From Pseudomonadota bacterium (GTDB lineage: Bacteria > Pseudomonadota > Gammaproteobacteria > Burkholderiales > Burkholderiaceae_C), in the NCBI GenBank assembly GCA_021808525.1, contig JAKBBK010000022.1, forward strand, positions 1 through 41,577: 41,577 nucleotides of DNA. The letters are read 5' to 3'. This document shows, piece by piece, positions 13,271-21,361 of this stretch. Position numbers and translations under genes: made by a program. The notes under the pieces are model-generated. The model was not told the origin of the DNA and made no database searches. It worked only from the letters and a program-made list of their open reading frames with translations. Positions within the stretch are counted from its first letter, which is position 1. Each line of letters starts with the position of its first letter.

Positions 13271-14368
13271 ATGAACACCCCCGCGTCTTCCGCACCCACC
13301 GTTTCCCCCGCGCCCATCGCCGGATCCGGCGTCGGCACAGCTTCCAGGCCCGCCTGGCGCGCCTGGCTTCCGGCGCTGCTGTACGTCGGCGTCTGGTTCC
13401 CGCTGTACTGGGCGCTGGAGCCCGCCACCGCCGCCTTCACGAGCTGGGTCGCCGGCCTCGCGCACATCGCACCGGGCAGCCACCTGGACTCGGCTCTGGC
13501 CTTCCTGGTGTTCGAGGTGCCCAAGGTGCTGATGCTGCTGGCCCTGATCGTGTTCGCGGTGGGCGTGCTGCAGAGCTTCTTCACCCCGGAGAAGACCCGC
13601 GCGCTGCTGGCCGGCAGGCGCCAGGGGGCCGGCAACGTGCTGGCCGCGGCGCTGGGCATCGTCACGCCCTTCTGCTCCTGCTCGGCGGTGCCGCTGTTCA
13701 TCGGCTTTCTCACCGCCGGCGTGCCGCTGGGCGTGACCTTCTCCTTCCTGGTCTCTGCGCCCATGGTCAACGAGGTGGCGCTGGCGCTGCTGTACGGCAT
13801 GTTCGGCTGGCGCGTCGCGCTGCTGTACCTGGGCATGGGCCTGCTGGTGGCCATCGCCGCGGGGCTGGTGATCGGGCGCATGAACCCGGTGCGCCTGGTC
13901 GAGCCCTGGGTGTTCGAGATCCCCGCCACCGAAGGCATCGAGCAGCGCATGGACTGGCAGGCGCGCTTCGCGCAGGGCTTCCGCCACGTGCGCGACATCG
14001 TGCTGAAGGTGGCCCCGTACATCGTCGCCGGCGTGGGCGTGGGCGCCTGGATCCACGGCTACGTGCCGCAGGACTTCATGGCCCACCTGATGGGCAAGGG
14101 GGCCTGGTGGTCGGTGCCGCTGGCGGTGCTGATCGGCGTGCCCATGTACTCCAACGCCGCGGGGATCATCCCGGTGGTGCAGGCGCTGCTGGGCAAGGGC
14201 GCGGCGCTGGGCACGACCCTGGCGTTCATGATGTCGGTGACCGCCCTGTCCGCGCCGGAGTTCCTGATCCTGAAGAAGGTCATGAAGCCCAGGCTGATCG
14301 CCCTGTTCGCCGCCGTGGTCGCCACGGGCATCGTGGTGGTGGGCTACGTGTTCAACGCGGTGATGTGA
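13271..14368 (+). CDS. arsP: ArsP-like permease (DUF318 family)
   Basis: A 365-residue membrane protein with about eight to ten helices. The signature AALGIVTPFCSCSAVPLFIGF carries the cysteine pair needed by ArsP for export of trivalent organoarsenicals such as methylarsenite. FLVSAPMVNEVALALLYGMFGW and GVPMYSNAAGIIPVVQALLGKG are further conserved parts of the family. The first 35 residues are proline- and serine-rich and cytoplasmic. With ArsI nearby, the locus appears able both to expel and to demethylate organoarsenicals. It is followed 39 bases later by the small thioredoxin-fold gene, a common pairing. Confidence 0.85.
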   Translation: MNTPASSAPTVSPAPIAGSGVGTASRPAWRAWLPALLYVGVWFPLYWALEPATAAFTSWVAGLAHIAPGSHLDSALAFLVFEVPKVLMLLALIVFAVGVLQSFFTPEKTRALLAGRRQGAGNVLAAALGIVTPFCSCSAVPLFIGFLTAGVPLGVTFSFLVSAPMVNEVALALLYGMFGWRVALLYLGMGLLVAIAAGLVIGRMNPVRLVEPWVFEIPATEGIEQRMDWQARFAQGFRHVRDIVLKVAPYIVAGVGVGAWIHGYVPQDFMAHLMGKGAWWSVPLAVLIGVPMYSNAAGIIPVVQALLGKGAALGTTLAFMMSVTALSAPEFLILKKVMKPRLIALFAAVVATGIVVVGYVFNAVM

Positions 14369-14407
14369 GACCGCATTCCTTCCAACGTTCGTTCCACGAG
14401 GAGTTGC

Positions 14408-14647
14408 ATGATGATCGAGGTCAAGATCCTGGGTACCGGCTGCGCCAGCTGCAAGACCACGCAGAAACTGGTCGAGGAAGTGCTGGCCGCCAAGGGCGTG
14501 CAGGCCCATGTCGAGAAGGTCGAGGACATCGCCTCGATCATGCGTTACGGCGTGATGAGCACGCCGGGGGTGGTGATCGACGGCAAGGTCGTGCATGCCG
14601 GCGGCGTGCCCGCCCGCGCGCAGGTCGAGCAATGGGTGGAGGGCTGA
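14408..14647 (+). CDS. Small thioredoxin-fold protein (redox-active disulfide protein 2 family)
   Basis: A 79-residue protein, one thioredoxin-like domain. The redox motif is GTGCASCKTTQKLVEE (Cys-x-x-Cys) near the N-terminus. The cis-proline region GVMSTPGVVIDGKVVHAGGVP follows at the expected distance. Such mini-thioredoxins sit next to ArsP/DUF318 permeases in many genomes and may hand metal or electrons to the permease cysteines; the exact role is not proven. Two adjacent ATG codons (14408 and 14411) are possible starts, with GAGGAG a few bases upstream. The next gene begins 1 base after its stop. Confidence 0.9.
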   Translation: MMIEVKILGTGCASCKTTQKLVEEVLAAKGVQAHVEKVEDIASIMRYGVMSTPGVVIDGKVVHAGGVPARAQVEQWVEG

Positions 14648-14648
14648 C

Positions 14649-15227
14649 ATGCACCCGCAAAACTCCCACGCCCGGCGCCCCACGCTTGCCTTGCCCAAAT
14701 CCCGACCGAATCCATCCCGGTACGGGATCCTTCCGGCCCTTGCCTTGCTGGGGATGATGGCCGCGGGCGGCATGGCCCGGGCGGACGGCCCGGCATCGAC
14801 ATGGACCCAGAAGGTCATCACGCCGGAGGTCGCGCTGAAGGCTGCGCAGGCGGCCAGGGCCGAGTGCGCGGCACGGGGCTGGCAGGTGGCGGTTGCCGTC
14901 GCGGATCCCTCGGGGCTGCCGCTCGTCGTGCTGCGTGACCGCTACGCGGGCTGGCACACGCTGGCCGCCGCCGAAGGCAAGGCGCGCACCGCGGCGAGCT
15001 GGCGCCAGTCCACGAGCGCCGTGGCCGCTCGGGTGAACGCTCCCGGCTCCGCCGAGCAGGCGATCAGGAATCTTCCCGGCGTGGTCATGATCGGCGGAGG
15101 CCTGCCGATCGAAGCCGCCGGACAGATGGTCGGCGCCATCGGTGTATCAGGGGCTCCCGGCGGTGACAACGACGAGATCTGCGCGAAGGCCGCGCTGCAG
15201 GCCGTGAGCGGTGACCTGGAGTTCTGA
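14649..15227 (+). CDS. Exported GlcG/HbpS-family (DUF336) protein
   Basis: A 192-residue protein with a long positively charged lead (HARRPTLALPKSRPNPSR) and a hydrophobic stretch (ILPALALLGMMAAGG) ending in ARADG, so it is probably exported. The mature domain has TPEVALKAAQAARAECAARG, VAVADPSGLPLVVLRD and the IGGGLPIEAAGQMVGAIGVSGAPGGDNDE signature of the GlcG/HbpS family. Members bind haem or act with dehydrogenases in glycolate-type loci; no ligand can be assigned here. It follows the thioredoxin-like gene directly, so it may be cotranscribed with the arsenic genes. The gap 15228-15389 shows no gene and ends in GGAGG before the next ATG. Confidence 0.85.
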   Translation: MHPQNSHARRPTLALPKSRPNPSRYGILPALALLGMMAAGGMARADGPASTWTQKVITPEVALKAAQAARAECAARGWQVAVAVADPSGLPLVVLRDRYAGWHTLAAAEGKARTAASWRQSTSAVAARVNAPGSAEQAIRNLPGVVMIGGGLPIEAAGQMVGAIGVSGAPGGDNDEICAKAALQAVSGDLEF

Positions 15228-15389
15228 TGCACGCGGCCGGTCCGTCGAGGCTCCCCTGTCCGCGGCCTTGCAAGACGCGCCACGGCGCTGAAACCCTCTA
15301 CTGTCGATTTCGATGCGCGATGTGACCAGTCCGCCCGCCCCGGCGGCGACTCATATGCATTGCAACGCATGCTTTTCTGGAGGAATTTC

Positions 15390-15821
15390 ATGCTCACCTA
15401 CGAGGTCCATCTCACCCGCGTCAACACGCACGCAAGCGTGGCGCGGTGCAAGGAAGCGCAACTACCCGTCGATTCGGATCCCGCAGGACGCGCTGACGCC
15501 TTCAACCCCGCCGAACTTCTGCTCGCCGCGCTCGGCGCCTGCATGCTGAAGAACATCGAGCGCGTCGCGCCGATGCTCAAGTTCACCCTGGGCGGCGCGC
15601 ATATCGCGCTGCATGGCGAACGTCAGGATGTGCCGCCCAGGATGCAGAGAGTCACCTATCTCATCGTCGTCGATACCGACGAGAGCGAGCAGCGGCTGGA
15701 TTTGTTGCATCGCAATCTGCAGCAGTTCGGAACGGTTTACAACACCCTTGCAGCCGCAACCACGATCGAAGGTCGGATCGAGCGCGGCACGCCGCCGAAG
15801 CGCGCCGGGGCGGATCGTTGA
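15390..15821 (+). CDS. OsmC-family protein lacking the second catalytic cysteine
   Basis: A 143-residue OsmC/Ohr-fold protein. The central helix FNPAELLLAALGACMLKNIERVAP contains the first conserved cysteine. Family members are thiol peroxidases that also need a second cysteine in a C-terminal CPV-type motif. At that position this protein reads QQFGTVYNTLAAATTIEG, with no cysteine. It may therefore not be a normal peroxidase, and a binding or altered redox role is possible. The start is fixed by GGAGG (15379-15383) before the ATG at 15390. It precedes the disulfide oxidoreductase gene by 39 bases and may be cotranscribed with it. Confidence 0.85.
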   Translation: MLTYEVHLTRVNTHASVARCKEAQLPVDSDPAGRADAFNPAELLLAALGACMLKNIERVAPMLKFTLGGAHIALHGERQDVPPRMQRVTYLIVVDTDESEQRLDLLHRNLQQFGTVYNTLAAATTIEGRIERGTPPKRAGADR

Positions 15822-15860
15822 CTCCGTCGGAAAACCTGCGACAACCCAGGAGCTCCCATC

Positions 15861-17261
15861 ATGAACTTGCCCGATGAAGTGGATGTGCTGGTGATCGGTG
15901 GAGGCCCCGGCGGCACCCCCGCGGCCCTGGCGCTGGCGCAGGCCGGCCGCCGGGTACTGCTGGTCGAAGCCGGGCAGGGACTCGGAGGAACGTGTCTGTT
16001 CGAAGGCTGCATTCCGTCGAAGATCTATCGGGAGGTCGCTGCAAGGCGCGGGGAGATCTCCGATGCGGCCCAATTCGGCCTGCGCCTGGCTGCGTCAAGC
16101 TCGCCAGCGGCCGTGGATTGGGACGCGGTGCAGGCCCGGCGTCACCGCATCCTCGCGCAACGCGCGCAGGGCGCGCTGGCCAAGGCCAAGGCGCTGGCGG
16201 GCCTGCAGATCGTGTTCGGGCGCGCGCGCCTGACGGGCCCGCGCAGCGCGATGATCGACGTCGATGGAGCATCCCATGCCGTGCGCTTCGGCCGCGCGAT
16301 CCTGGCCACGGGATCGGTGCCCGTGCGCCCGCCGATCCCCGGCGTGGGTCTTCCCGGGGTGCTGGATTCCAAGGGGCTGCTCGAGGTCCCCGCGATTCCG
16401 CGGTCGTTGACCCTCATCGGTGCGGGGCCGGTGGGCGTGGAAATGGCGCAGATCTTTGCCAGGCTGGGAAGCCAGGTCACCCTGCTGCAGGGCGGGGCGC
16501 GCATTCTCGCGCCGGTCGACTCGGTGCTGGCAGAGCTTCTGGCGCGGCGCATCGAAGGCGACGGCATCACCTTGCGCACGGGTGTGCGCGTGGAGTCCAT
16601 CGAGGCGAAGGCGCAAGGCGGCGGGCTGCGGGTGCGCTACACCCTGGAAGGGCGCGCCGATCACGCGCAGTCGGAGATCGTGGCCGTGGTCGCCGGCCGC
16701 CAACCCAACGTGGAAGGACTGGGGCTGGAAAGCACCTCCGTGCGCCACGGCCGCCACGGCTTGGAGGTCGACGCCACGCTGCAGACGGGCGAGCCGGGCA
16801 TCTACGCCACCGGCGACCTCGTCGGGCAGCCGATGTTCGCGCATTGGGCCACGGCCCAGGCCTTGGCGGTAGCGCGGCACATGCTCGGCCACGAAGCACC
16901 GTTTCCGCGGCCGGAGCACAACTCGGCCGTGATCTTCTCCTTTCCGGAGATCGGCATGGCCGGGCTCACCGAAGAAGCCGCGCATGGCGCGGGGCTGGAC
17001 GTCGCGGTGGCCGAATACGACTACCAGGGCGACGCGCGCGCGCAGATCGGCGCGGAGGCCTTCGGGCGTTTGCGCGTGGTCTACGAGCGAGCGAGCCGGC
17101 GCATCGTCGGCATGCACGCCCTGGTCGAGGGCGCGGCGGATCTGATGGGCGAAGCGGCCCTGGCGGTACGTCATGGCCTTCGCATCGACGACCTGGCCGC
17201 GGCCATCCATCCCCACCCCACGCTGACCGAAGCCTTCGGACTGGCTGCGCGGGCGGCCTGA
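15861..17261 (+). CDS. FAD-dependent pyridine nucleotide-disulfide oxidoreductase (Lpd-like)
   Basis: A 466-residue class I flavoprotein disulfide reductase. FAD binding is shown by VLVIGGGPGGTPAALALAQAG; the redox disulfide is GGTCLFEGCIPSK (Cys45, Cys50). NAD(P) binding is LIGAGPVGVEMAQIFARLG, the second FAD motif is GIYATGDLVG, and the C-terminal His-Glu pair is in HPHPTLTEAFG. This is the dihydrolipoamide dehydrogenase layout, but no 2-oxoacid dehydrogenase genes are near. The substrate could instead be another disulfide or metal. The neighbouring OsmC-like gene and the upstream arsenic locus suggest a thiol-stress role, which is inference. Confidence 0.88.
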   Translation: MNLPDEVDVLVIGGGPGGTPAALALAQAGRRVLLVEAGQGLGGTCLFEGCIPSKIYREVAARRGEISDAAQFGLRLAASSSPAAVDWDAVQARRHRILAQRAQGALAKAKALAGLQIVFGRARLTGPRSAMIDVDGASHAVRFGRAILATGSVPVRPPIPGVGLPGVLDSKGLLEVPAIPRSLTLIGAGPVGVEMAQIFARLGSQVTLLQGGARILAPVDSVLAELLARRIEGDGITLRTGVRVESIEAKAQGGGLRVRYTLEGRADHAQSEIVAVVAGRQPNVEGLGLESTSVRHGRHGLEVDATLQTGEPGIYATGDLVGQPMFAHWATAQALAVARHMLGHEAPFPRPEHNSAVIFSFPEIGMAGLTEEAAHGAGLDVAVAEYDYQGDARAQIGAEAFGRLRVVYERASRRIVGMHALVEGAADLMGEAALAVRHGLRIDDLAAAIHPHPTLTEAFGLAARAA

Positions 17262-17432
17262 ACAAGGACGCGTCGAATCGAATCGGCGCTGCTCGTCGAG
17301 ACCGCCGTCGCGGCCCAGGGCTGCGCAATTGCCGAGTCCCTGCCTTGGCCTGGCTGCCAGCGGGAACGAGCGGCCGGGCCATGGTTTGGATACAGTGCTG
17401 CCCGGGACGAAACCAACTCGAGGACCGCGGAC

Positions 17433-18518
17433 GTGAAGACCTACCGGATTGCAAGCATTCCCGGCGACGGCATCGGCAAGGAGGTCGTGCCGGCAGGGGA
17501 GCGGGTGCTCGAGGCGCTGGCCCGAAGCAGCGGCCGCTTTCGCTGCGAATTCCGGCGCTTCGACTGGAGCGCCGACCACTATCGCAGGCATGGGGTCATG
17601 ATGCCCGCCGACGGACTGGACCGGATCCGCGATTGCGACGCCATCCTGTTCGGCTCGGCCGGGGATCCGCAGGTTCCCGACCACCTCACGCTGTGGGGCC
17701 TGCGCCTGAAGATCTGCCAGGGCTTCGACCAGTACGCCAACGTGCGCCCCACGCGCATCCTTCCGGGCATCGACGCCCCGCTCAAGCGCTGCCGCCCGGA
17801 GGACCTGGACTGGGTGATCGTGCGCGAGAACTCCGAGGGGGAGTACGCCGGGGTCGGTGGCCGCGTGCACCAGGGCCAGCCCATCGAGGTGGCCACCGAC
17901 GTATCGATGCTGACCCGAGCGGGGGTCGAGCGCATCATGCGCTTTGCCTTCCGCCTGGCGCGGTCGCGGCCGCGCAAGCTGCTCACCGTGGTCACCAAGA
18001 GCAACGCCCAGCGCCATGGCATGGTGATGTGGGACGAGATCGCGCAGCAGGTGGCGCAGGAGTTCCCCGACGTGCGCTGGGACAAGGAGCTGGTGGACGC
18101 CGCCACGGCGCGCATGGTCAATCGTCCGGCCTCGCTGGACACGATCGTGGCCACCAACCTGCACGCCGACATCCTCAGCGACCTGGCCGCGGCGCTGGCC
18201 GGCAGCCTGGGCATCGCACCCACGGGCAACATCGACCCCGAGCACCGCTACCCGTCGATGTTCGAGCCCATCCATGGATCGGCCTTCGACATCATGGGCA
18301 AGGGCCTGGCCAACCCGATTGGAACTTTCTGGTCCCTCGTGATGATGCTCGAGCACCTGGGAGAGGCGCAGACGGCCGCGGAACTGATGCGCGCCATCGA
18401 ATCGGTCACCGCGGACCCCGCCCTGCATACGGCCGACCTGGGCGGTCGTGCGAGCACCGCGCAAGTCACGGATGCCGTGTGCGCGATGATCGCGGCCCGC
18501 GGTGCGGCGGCCGCGTAG
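17433..18518 (+). CDS. Tartrate/D-malate dehydrogenase family protein
   Basis: A 361-residue member of the isocitrate/isopropylmalate dehydrogenase family, NAD- and Mn2+/Mg2+-dependent oxidative decarboxylases. Features are IASIPGDGIGKEVVPAGERVL at the start, DWVIVRENSEGEYAGVGG, the lysine in VVTKSNAQRHGMVMWDEI, and NLHADILSDLAAALAGSLG with metal-binding aspartates. FEPIHGSAFDIMGKGLANPIGTFWS completes the set. ENSEGEYAGVGG and WDEI point to the tartrate dehydrogenase/D-malate branch (TtuC, DmlA) and away from LeuB. It starts with GTG, with AGGACCGCGG a few bases upstream. The 171-base gap before it holds no gene that I can see. Confidence 0.87.
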   Translation: MKTYRIASIPGDGIGKEVVPAGERVLEALARSSGRFRCEFRRFDWSADHYRRHGVMMPADGLDRIRDCDAILFGSAGDPQVPDHLTLWGLRLKICQGFDQYANVRPTRILPGIDAPLKRCRPEDLDWVIVRENSEGEYAGVGGRVHQGQPIEVATDVSMLTRAGVERIMRFAFRLARSRPRKLLTVVTKSNAQRHGMVMWDEIAQQVAQEFPDVRWDKELVDAATARMVNRPASLDTIVATNLHADILSDLAAALAGSLGIAPTGNIDPEHRYPSMFEPIHGSAFDIMGKGLANPIGTFWSLVMMLEHLGEAQTAAELMRAIESVTADPALHTADLGGRASTAQVTDAVCAMIAARGAAAA

Positions 18519-18559
18519 ACGAGCCCGTTGCATCGACCCCGCTTCGCACGCCCCCATTC

Positions 18560-19744
18560 ATGTCCTCCAACGATTCGCCCGCCAGTCGACTGGCCACGAG
18601 ACTCGCGTTTTTCATCGGCGGTTTCGGCATGTCCTGCTGGGCGCCGCTGGTGCCCTTCGCGAAGGCCCGGCTCATGGTCGGCGACGGCCTGCTGGGCCTG
18701 CTGTTGCTGTGCCTCGGGGCGGGCTCGGTGGCGGCCATGTGGATCGCAGGCCTGCTGTGCGCGCACTTCGGGAGCCGGCCCGTCGTGGGCACGGCCAGCG
18801 TCGTGTCCGCGCTCATGCTGCCCGTGCTCGCCTTCGCGCCGACGCCGATCAGCCTCGGGCTCGCCCTGCTGCTCTTTGGCGCCGCGGTGGGTTCGCTGGA
18901 CGTGGCCATGAACGTGCATGCGGTGGAGGTCGAACGAGCGTCGCCGACGCCGTTGATGTCCGGATTTCACGCCATGTACAGCGTCGGCGGCTTCGCCGGG
19001 TCGGCCTTCATGACCGCCGCGCTCAGCCTGCGTCTCACGCCCCTCCTGGCGACCCTGCCGGCCATGGCCTTGATCCTGGCCGCCGCCGGCCTCGGCTGGC
19101 CGCGGTTGCTGCGCACGACGCGGCCCGAGCAGCGTGGTCCCCTGTTCGTGATGCCCCATGGCCTGATCCTGATCATCTCCGCACTGGCGTCGATCACCTT
19201 TCTTTCCGAGGGGGCCGTGCTCGATTGGGGCGCCCTGCTGATCACGGGCGCCGGGTTGCTCCCACGGGCGCAGGGCGGCCTGGGCTACATGGTGTTTTCG
19301 GTCGCCATGACGGCGGGTCGGTTCGGTGGCGACCGGCTGGTCGCGCGCATCGGCGACGGGGCCACGCTGTTCTGGGGCGGGCTGCTCACCATCGCCGGCT
19401 ACGCGATGCTCCTCCTGGCGCCCGCGGCCGCGCTGGCCCTGGGGGGCTTCCTGCTCGTCGGCCTGGGGGCCTCGAATCTGGTGCCCGTACTGTTCCGACG
19501 CGCGGGAAGGCAGACCGTGATGCCCGCGGCGCTCGCCATTGCCGCGATGACCACGGCGGGCTACGGGGGGATGCTCGTGGGCCCCGCGCTCATCGGGTTC
19601 ATCGCACATGCTTCCAGCCTGCGCGTGGCTTTCTGGCTCCTGGCGGGGCTCATCTGCCTGGTTCCGGCCACGGCTCGCTGGATCAGCCCCGCGGCACGGC
19701 GTACCAGGCGTTGGCCAGCAGGCACAGGCCGGCGACCAGGCTGA
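18560..19744 (+). CDS. Major facilitator superfamily transporter
   Basis: A 394-residue protein with about twelve membrane segments. It has the MFS loop motifs after helix 2 (AHFGSRPVVG) and in the second half (VFSVAMTAGRFGGDRLVARIGDG), and the ITFLSEGAVLDWGALLI helix seen in the YbjJ/FucP-like group. The substrate is unknown; the preceding tartrate/malate dehydrogenase family gene makes a hydroxy-acid plausible. The last 62 bases overlap the convergent DUF3429 gene, and the tail ARRTRRWPAGTGRRPG is encoded in this overlap. Confidence 0.88.
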   Translation: MSSNDSPASRLATRLAFFIGGFGMSCWAPLVPFAKARLMVGDGLLGLLLLCLGAGSVAAMWIAGLLCAHFGSRPVVGTASVVSALMLPVLAFAPTPISLGLALLLFGAAVGSLDVAMNVHAVEVERASPTPLMSGFHAMYSVGGFAGSAFMTAALSLRLTPLLATLPAMALILAAAGLGWPRLLRTTRPEQRGPLFVMPHGLILIISALASITFLSEGAVLDWGALLITGAGLLPRAQGGLGYMVFSVAMTAGRFGGDRLVARIGDGATLFWGGLLTIAGYAMLLLAPAAALALGGFLLVGLGASNLVPVLFRRAGRQTVMPAALAIAAMTTAGYGGMLVGPALIGFIAHASSLRVAFWLLAGLICLVPATARWISPAARRTRRWPAGTGRRPG

Positions 19745-20156
19745 GGCGCCAGCGCAGCGGCAGGTACCACGCCGGCAAGCCGGCGGGGCCCGCCAATCGG
19801 AGGTCCTGGACCAGGTGCAGGGCGAAGCCGGCCACCAGGATCCCCGAGGCCACGCTGCCGGGCAACAGGGTCGCCGGCCAGGCCAGCAAGGCCGGCACGA
19901 CGCTCCAGACCAGCGCTCGGCGCCGCAGGCCGGGGCCCAGCCCGGGAAGGCTCATCGCGAAACCCCAGTGCAAGGCGCCGACGAAACTGAGAATCACCGC
20001 CGCGTAACCCACCAGGGCCTGCGACCACAAGGCGGCACGCTGCGCGTCGGCCCCCAGCAGGACGGCCAGGCCGATGAAGGGCAGCAGGCCCCCGTAGCCC
20101 AGCCAGAACACCTCGGTGGGGGGCTGTCGATGCGAAGCTTGGGCGAGTTCGGACAT
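19683..20156 (-). CDS. DUF3429-family membrane protein
   Basis: A 157-residue hydrophobic protein with four to five membrane helices (VFWLGYGGLLPFIGLAVLLG, ALVGYAAVILSFVGALHWGF and others). The GALHWGFAM segment and the overall size match DUF3429 proteins, which have no known biochemical role but are often found beside MerR-type light or stress regulators and photolyases in betaproteobacteria. It follows the MerR-type gene by 14 bases on the same strand, so the two are probably one transcript. Its 3' end overlaps the MFS gene. Confidence 0.85.
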   Translation of the reverse strand: MSELAQASHRQPPTEVFWLGYGGLLPFIGLAVLLGADAQRAALWSQALVGYAAVILSFVGALHWGFAMSLPGLGPGLRRRALVWSVVPALLAWPATLLPGSVASGILVAGFALHLVQDLRLAGPAGLPAWYLPLRWRLSLVAGLCLLANAWYAVPRG

Positions 20157-20170
20157 GGTGAGGGTGCGGA

Positions 20171-21196
20171 TCAGGGAAGCGCGAGGCCTTCGTGGCGGGC
20201 CAGGTATTCGAGCGCCGACTCGAACAGCGCGCGCGAGGCGCCCGCCACCTGCTGCAGGTAGGTGTGCAGGCGCGCGTCGGCCTCATCGCGATGCGCGCAG
20301 GCCGCGCTGTAGGCCTCGAAGCTCGACAACTGCATGAGCAGTTCCGCCACGTGCCGCGGGCATTCGCAGGCCAGGGTGGGCGACAGGGCGGCGATGGTGG
20401 TCAGGGTGGCGTCGTCGTAGCGCCGGGGCAGCAGCCCGTGCGGCCCCGGGCCGGCCGGCGCGTCCGGGGTTTCGGGGGCCTGGACGGGCTGTCGCGGCCC
20501 ATCGGCCTCGAGCGACGCGACCCAGTTGCCCAGCGCCTGGTCGTCGGCAGGCTCGCGCAGCATGGCCACGCCGGCCTCGGTCAGGCCGCGGGTCGCCGCG
20601 GCTCCCGCGAAGCGCAGCACCACGGCAAGCCGCCTGGCGCCACAGGCCTGACGCGCCGCCTGCAGATCGGCCGGCGGATCGCCGGGCAATTCCGGTGCGT
20701 GCCAGATCAGCAACTCGGCCCCCACGCCCGCGCGCGCCGCCTCGGACAGGGAATCGAACACGGCCACCACCTGGGCGGCATGCCCCAGCTGCCGGGCCAC
20801 CGCGGGGCGCTGCAGGCGCGCCGCCAGGGCCCGCCCCACCACCACCAGGCGCGGTGCGCCGGGGGATCGGAGCGCCCCCCGGGCCTTGCCGCCGGAGTCG
20901 AGGCCGAGCTGGCGGGCCAGTTCCTGCAACTGGACCGAGTCCAGGGCGGCGAGCGAGCCGATCCCATGCCCCTGCTCGGTCAGCTGGCGCAGCAGCAGCA
21001 CGCGCTGCACGTCGGCCGGCGAATACAGGCGATGGCCCGAGGGCGTGGTGTGGGGGTTCACGGCCCGGTGACGCTGCTCCCAGATGCGCAGCGTGGCCAC
21101 CGGCATGCGCGCCATGCGCGCCACCGCGGCGCTGCGAAAACCCGGGCCGGCCGGGCTTGCCGGCAGCGCCTGTTCGCTCGGGGGGCTGGGGTTCAT
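20171..21196 (-). CDS. MerR-family regulator of the photolyase locus
   Basis: A 341-residue regulator. The N-terminal MerR helix-turn-helix and wing are in RSAAVARMARMPVATLRIWE and TPSGHRLYSPADVQRVLLLRQLTEQGHGIGSLA (about residues 21-85). The middle third has an alpha/beta pattern resembling a cobalamin-binding Rossmann domain in layout. The usual DxHxxG-type histidine of B12 sensors is not visible, so light sensing through B12, as in CarH/LitR, is not supported. The C-terminal ACECPRHVAELLMQLSSFEAYSAAC helix is characteristic of this group. The ATG at 21196 gives the family start. It is divergent from the three photolyase genes and likely controls them. Confidence 0.85.
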   Translation of the reverse strand: MNPSPPSEQALPASPAGPGFRSAAVARMARMPVATLRIWEQRHRAVNPHTTPSGHRLYSPADVQRVLLLRQLTEQGHGIGSLAALDSVQLQELARQLGLDSGGKARGALRSPGAPRLVVVGRALAARLQRPAVARQLGHAAQVVAVFDSLSEAARAGVGAELLIWHAPELPGDPPADLQAARQACGARRLAVVLRFAGAAATRGLTEAGVAMLREPADDQALGNWVASLEADGPRQPVQAPETPDAPAGPGPHGLLPRRYDDATLTTIAALSPTLACECPRHVAELLMQLSSFEAYSAACAHRDEADARLHTYLQQVAGASRALFESALEYLARHEGLALP

Positions 21197-21349
21197 GGGG
21201 TTCCGGCAGGGGGGCGGCTGGCGTGGAGGCGTGGCTTCCGCATGGCTGTTGAGTTGGGTTTGCGTTGATTGTACTTTGCCGTATGGCGTCGCGCGTGAGG
21301 TCTTCGCCCATTCCTGGCATCGATGCATCGCTTTTGCGTTGTTGTCCCG

Positions 21350-21355
21350 TATGAT
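21350..21355 (+). promoter_or_regulatory. Candidate -10 element before the photolyase operon
   Basis: TATGAT lies 6 bases before the ATG at 21362 with no good -35 at the usual distance, as expected for an activator- or alternative-sigma-dependent promoter. The 165-base divergent region (21197-21361) also has TACAAT on the minus strand (21264-21269), a candidate -10 for the MerR gene. Confidence 0.3.
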
Positions 21356-21361
21356 CGTCCC

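Noticed and set aside
12284-14821. Very long minus-strand open frame across the arsenic locus
   Set aside because: It is a shadow of GC-rich plus-strand genes, with histidine- and arginine-rich low-complexity translation and no domain.
15992-18550. Long plus-strand frame leading into the MFS gene
   Set aside because: Only the part from 18560 has transporter sequence; the upstream reading is out of frame with the real oxidoreductase and dehydrogenase genes.
20171-21196. B12-dependent photoreceptor (CarH/LitR)
   Set aside because: The locus resembles LitR loci, but the cobalamin-ligand histidine motif is not visible, so I call only a MerR-family regulator.
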